DNA of 64,000 nt from Symsagittifera roscoffensis (Eukaryota; Xenacoelomorpha; Acoela; Convolutidae). The notes under the pieces were generated by a model, which saw nothing but the letters and a program-made list of their open reading frames with translations, was not told where the DNA came from and ran no database searches. Location of the stretch: assembly GCF_963678635.1 (NCBI RefSeq), contig NC_087065.1, forward strand, positions 43,959,430 through 44,023,429, in the 5' to 3' direction. How positions within the stretch are numbered: the stretch's first letter is position 1; the number at the start of each line of letters is the position of its first letter. This document shows positions 59,650-64,000 of this stretch, piece after piece. The position numbers were made by a program, and so were the translations under genes.

Positions 59650-59900
59650 AGCATGAAAGCCTTAATCTTGTTGCTAGCTTATCGTGGATTTATTTTCCGG
59701 GCGAATATTTTTCTTAGAAATTCAAGATTTTTTAAAAAAACATCATGGATTTTTTTTAGAAATTCAAAGAGCTTTAAGGCCATTTTTTTCTTCGAAGTTC
59801 GAAAGTTCAGATCGTTAAAAAAAACGATGATTATATATTTTTTTGGTTTACTTGCCCGCATTGACTCGTTTCCTACTGTCTGTTAGCTATGTTTAAGTTA
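59650..59900 (+). repeat. CD-family body fragment
   Basis: AAGAGCTTTAAGGCCATTTT and TACTGTCTGTTAGCTATGTT match segments of the CD bodies at 15.5, 21.1, 35.5 and 53.3 kb. It lies directly 3' of the LINE. Confidence 0.5.
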
Positions 59901-62900
59901 ATCGAGATTTCAATTGTTTGACTACTTTTAAACAGTTTTTACTGAGTTTTATTGGATTTGTTTAACAGCTTTTCAAAACATCAAGTTAATATCGAGTCAT
60001 CATTGTGTCCCATTTCTGAGTTTTCAAGCAAACAAAATTGCAATTTTTATCAGATTCGGAGCTCGCTTTTTTAAATTGAGATGTCACCTAAGCAGTTTAA
60101 TAGTGATGCGTCAGTGTCAGGAATTGCTGAGTAATCAACTCATTTTTCTTCATTGTCAGTGGCAGCTCATAATTTAGACCAAGTTAAACAATAATGACGT
60201 TTCCTATTACTATTAGAGCTCTTTCTTCACCCCTGGGACCAAGCTGCCATTCAAGTATGGTGGAGCTAAATTAAATAAAATAACACTAACTTCTAGAAGT
60301 ATTTCGGTAGTTTATTATTGTAAAAGCACAATGACCCGAAAGACATAAAAACCGAACTATCCCATAACCAGCTGAAAATTTTGTCCTTTTAATAACACCT
60401 GCAAGCTAAGGATATACTAATAGAGGATGCCTTGATAGTGGTAAAAAAAAGAAATATCTCTTTCTGCGAGTTGTTAAGGAGTTTTTTGGCCTGGAGTCCC
60501 ACTTTCTTGCTTTTTAGCTCTGATTCATATGAAATTGGCTTAAATTCATCATATCCTCAAGCGTGCCAAAAATTGACAGTCGATGGGTCGGTTTTTTTTT
60601 CGAGAATGCACCGTGCTTTCAACTAGTTTTCCACGCCGGTTCACTTGTCATTTTTGGTTAGAGAAGAAAAGACCAATTCGTCTTTGTCAATTTATACTCT
60701 CTTCAAACATTCGTCTGACAGCGAAGTTGACCTGCAGAGCATTCAAATCAGTTTATGAAATTACTTTTAGTCATTTGAATATCATCGTGATCCAAAACTT
60801 CATTTTAAAACGTTCTGTAAAAACTGTTGTGACTCTATGTAATGTAACCACTCGTTTAGTCATTCATTTGTGATTGTTTTAAATTTGTCTTCAGCTTTGA
60901 AGTTATTGTTGATGATTTTTATTTAAAGTATTCGTTTCGTTTTCATTATTATTAGGCCGATGATGGTTATCTTCAGCGTCCAGCCTTAAGCTGCTTTGCT
61001 TTGAGAGAACTTTCACCAGCAGTTTGAATTGAAATATATATTTTTTATTTCATCGATTAAAATTTCTCCATTTAAATTGCTAATTTCTACTCAGAATTTT
61101 AATTTGAATTATTCAGTGGCTTCAGAGTGATTATTTCAAGATCAAAAATTATCTAACTTTTCCGGATAAATTGTAATTACGGTAGAATCATTCAACTTTT
61201 TGATCAAAGTTGAACTGAAAAATTTTTTTTTGCTATTAATATTGAAAATTCAACATGACCATCTATATTTGCAAGCTACAATAATTTTTCAATTTGAATT
61301 GCAGCCGGATATTTTTTTATCAGTTCAAGTAAATGTATTCACTATCTAAATTGACATCACTGATTGTTGCACCCACAAAATAAATTATAAAAACCTCTTG
61401 TTTCGCTGAGAAACAAGGGGCGCCATAAGTTGTTAATTTGTACCAACTGACGATAAGGAGGCTTTGAAATTTTCAAACTATTGTTAGTAGAATTGATTTA
61501 ACAACATATGTAGTCGAGTTTTGTGCCCGATGTCTGAGCTTTGGGACAATCTATTTATAATGGTGGAATTGGAATGGGCCGCGGTATTGTTATTTAGCGT
61601 CTTTTTTTTGAAAAATCTATTATTTTATGTGGATAAGCTCGCTGTAGTTTTCTTCATTTTGAAAATGTAAAAACTTCTAAAAACTTCTTGACACTCGTAT
61701 TTCAGGGCAGTTTGAACTTTCAGGGTTTCACCATGATACGAACATTATTTTTTCGTTTCGCCCACGCAGGCGAAGCCATGTGAAGTTTCATCACTGTGAC
61801 TCTGTTTCTAACCGTCAGCAAGGTGCAATAATTGAAGCGTCGTTTAAGCACGCATCCAAACGAAGAAATTTAATTTGTTGATTCTATTATCTGTCAATTG
61901 TTTTCAATTTTTAAATACAAGATATACCAAATTTTTCATCCATTTGTCTCGAATTTTCAACCAATCACAAGCAAAAATACAATTCTCTGTGCAGAAAGCG
62001 CCAGTGCTAATTTACTGTTTTGCTAAGAGGGGTGGAAGTTCTTTAGTAGATACCATAGGGGGAGATAGTTGACGCGCGTTGAGTCGAAAAAAAGTTGAAC
62101 AATAAACCATTTCAAAGACTTGGCTTGGCTTGCCTGAAACTTTTTCCGTTTTTGAAATGACCCAATATGAGGAAGCTTTGTCGATATTATATAAGCCATA
62201 ACTTTTTAGAGCGATTATTCATTCTCAGTGAAACAAGAGTGCTTTTATATCACGTCAAAGCTCTGAATGTTCCGACTGCCCCTTATTTGATATCGACTAG
62301 TTTTTGGAAATAAATAAATCAATTATGTTGCGTTTTCCGCATTATGAATAAAATCTTAAAAGCGCGCATAAATTAGTACACAGGATAGCTAACTTTCAAA
62401 CTCCACAACTTTGCAAAAATTAATCGTAGTTTAAATATTTTTTTTTACATTTGGTTTCGGGGAGTCGTAGTCTTCAATGGGGGTATTAAAGACTTTTTGT
62501 TAAAAACCATTATTTCGATCGCCCAAAATTGACTGAATAAAAAAAGCACACCAAGCAGAAATATTCAGTTTTTTTTCGAAAGTCGGGACAAAAAGCTGAA
62601 ATTGCTCAAAATCGGAGTTGTTAAATTTGCAAACAACCTAAAATAAATTTCGAATATAATGGGTATTTATAATGCAATTATGCTAAAATAAGTCTGTTGT
62701 TAACGAAAATAGGTTACGAGAGAATCAACGAATTGATTCAGTGATTCTGTCAGACATGTTGTTAACCTGGATAAACCTCTATGCTCCTCCGATTTGACCA
62801 CGCTTACTAATCGCAATTGTAAAAAATAACACCTGGGTAATCAAAATTCATGCATCAGTTTATCAAGCAGTTCTAACGAAAAGTTTGTATGAGAAACTGT

Positions 62901-62928
62901 ATTTGGCCATTATCTAGTGTTGTATTTT
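59901..62928. other. Mixed AT-rich spacer, no supported gene
   Basis: Frames at 60432-60626 and 60583-60873 are open but lack domains. Diverged E-family ends are at about 61704-61745 (plus) and 62262-62282 (minus, TGTTCCGACTGCCCC). Nothing else is recognised. Confidence 0.35.
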
Positions 62929-63370
62929 TCAGTTTTTAACAGCATTCGGTTTTCTGAAAGATGGAATTGAACTCTTGCTTATGTTTTTGGTATTTGCTTG
63001 CATGTGTGAACTACTCCGTCTTGACTTGGACGGTGTCAGAAGCAAAGAAGACCGAACTGGCATTGGTCTCTGAGGAAGGAGAGGATTTATTTGTTGGTTT
63101 TTGATTGTTCTACCATTTCTTTCCAAAATTAATTTCAACTTCAGCTCTGTTGGCTTCAAAATGGCATGCGTGCTGAGGGATAGAATTTGCATACTAAGGA
63201 TTAAATTGGTCCCTGTTAGAACAAAATCTGTGTCTGGTATTATATGTTTTCTCGCTTTCAAACTTATTTGCCAATTTCGAATAGTTCCATTTTTATTAAA
63301 GATAGTTGTGTTTCTTTGAATTGTTTCAGGCATTACGTGTGACTTAAACTTAAACCTTATAAAACTATTC
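62929..63370 (-). CDS. Unidentified minus-strand exon (about 147 codons)
   Basis: The frame is open from just after an acceptor-like AAGATAAAGTAG at about 63371 to a stop at 62929. It holds an internal Met at 63333 (MPETIQRNTTIF) and the stretch RKHIIPDTDFVLTGTNLIL, alternating hydrophobic and polar like a beta-rich domain. The C-terminus is basic and Ser-rich (TPSKSRRSSSH). The opposite strand is also partly open but Phe/Val-rich, a typical shadow. No family is recognised. An upstream exon probably lies at 63443-63730. Confidence 0.4.
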
Positions 63371-63442
63371 TACTTTATCTTTAGATTTTGACCGGAACGC
63401 TAATTTAAGACCGCCTCGTTTATGCTCACAGCTATGGTCGTT

Positions 63443-63730
63443 TCAACGAAATCTCAGTTCGTTCGTACAGTTCGTCGGACCTGTTTCAATTTTCCCTGAA
63501 AGCTTTGAACTGCGTTTCAACTTGCGTCGTTGTTGAGCAGCTACAGTAATGAGTTTAAATGTGTTCTTAAGTATCTTTCGGTTAAGTTCCTTTTCTGCTG
63601 AAGGGGCGTGAGTTACAGTACTTTGCTCAGTGACGTCATTGTGTTTCGGTTGGTAAGTTTGGTCCAACAGGATAATATTGTGATTGAAGTTGAGATTAGG
63701 CCAAGTTTGAGAAGGAAAAGCTAATCACCT
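63443..63730 (-). CDS. Possible upstream exon of the same minus-strand gene
   Basis: About 95 codons are open without an ATG near the start, through ILLDQTYQPKHNDVTEQST and LNRKILKNTFKLITVAAQQ to a stop at 63443; the middle is a basic helix-like stretch. The lack of an early ATG suggests an internal exon. Candidate donors (CAG|GTCCGA, CT|GTGAGC) do not join in phase to the exon at 62929-63370 by any path I found. Confidence 0.3.
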
Positions 63731-64000
63731 GGTTTTTACCTCGCCCCTTGCCAACCAGATAGAGGTCTGGCTACAAACTACATTGTCCCTTTGTAGCCAA
63801 AACTACCACTTCTTTTAGTTCTCACCTCACACTTAACTATAACTTCTACCTTTGGAGTGCATTTTGAGTTATAACTTCATAACTAGATTGGGAGTTGTGG
63901 CTAGAATTCAATATATTTGGTTTTCCCGGGTTTTTAACCCACGTTGGGATATAGAGCAGATTTTATGGGACTGCAACTGAGGAGTTTTGATTTTGATTTG
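63731..64000. other. Window end with a 10-bp perfect hairpin
   Basis: TGGCTACAAA (63768-63777) and TTTGTAGCCA (63790-63799) pair perfectly around a 12-nt loop. Just before it CCAGA and TCTGG (about 63755-63770) form a smaller stem that partly competes. No gene is seen to the end of the window. Confidence 0.5.

Overview
This is AT-rich, gene-poor eukaryotic nuclear DNA, most likely from an invertebrate animal. The evidence is a metazoan-type phospholipid phosphatase, GT-AG splice signals, and hAT, Helitron-like, mariner-like and non-LTR (LINE) elements. I see no rRNA, convincing tRNA, CRISPR or bacterial operon, and I cannot name the species.

Layout. Positions 1-9470 are one large minisatellite. 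Its base unit is 21 bp with an invariant AGTCTTGGGACAG core, and a roughly 190-bp linker recurs twelve times to give higher-order units, including consecutive near-identical units of exactly 855 bp. Positions 10681-11755 are a hAT transposon with a perfect 8-bp target duplication. It lost its catalytic core but keeps an open 175-codon frame (BED-type zinc finger plus hAT dimerisation motif). Positions 12747-13844 hold the only gene identified with high confidence, an intronless six-pass PAP2-type phospholipid phosphatase.

From 14 kb to the end the window is mostly layered non-autonomous repeats: Helitron-like elements with internal ~160-bp tandem repeats and a GCACC-GGA-GGTGC hairpin just before CTAG; a second family with a hairpin head and a GCGAAGC-type 3' hairpin (called CD here); a third family with hairpins at both ends (called E here); mariner-like elements with TA duplications; and a decayed Jockey/CR1-like LINE at 57.9-59.6 kb that was hit by an E element.

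Scattered islands carry partial genes: a minus-strand multi-exon candidate at 33.4-34.1 kb with one frame break, a first coding exon with a TATA box at 51.1-51.5 kb, a 110-codon ORF at 57.3 kb, and a minus-strand candidate at 62.9-63.7 kb. None could be assigned a family.

The most unusual structure is a 540-bp near-perfect palindrome at 52387-52926 (two 228-bp arms, 84-bp spacer). Each arm carries the 5' part of the exon at 51383 (a 70-bp identical block in the left arm, the same block with two changes in the right arm), joined to sequence that also lies inverted at 54180-54281, plus hairpin ends of the CD repeat family. If transcribed it would fold into long dsRNA matching the start of the neighbouring gene, so it is a candidate hairpin-RNA (endo-siRNA) locus made by local copying. 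That function is inference; the sequence relationships are directly visible.
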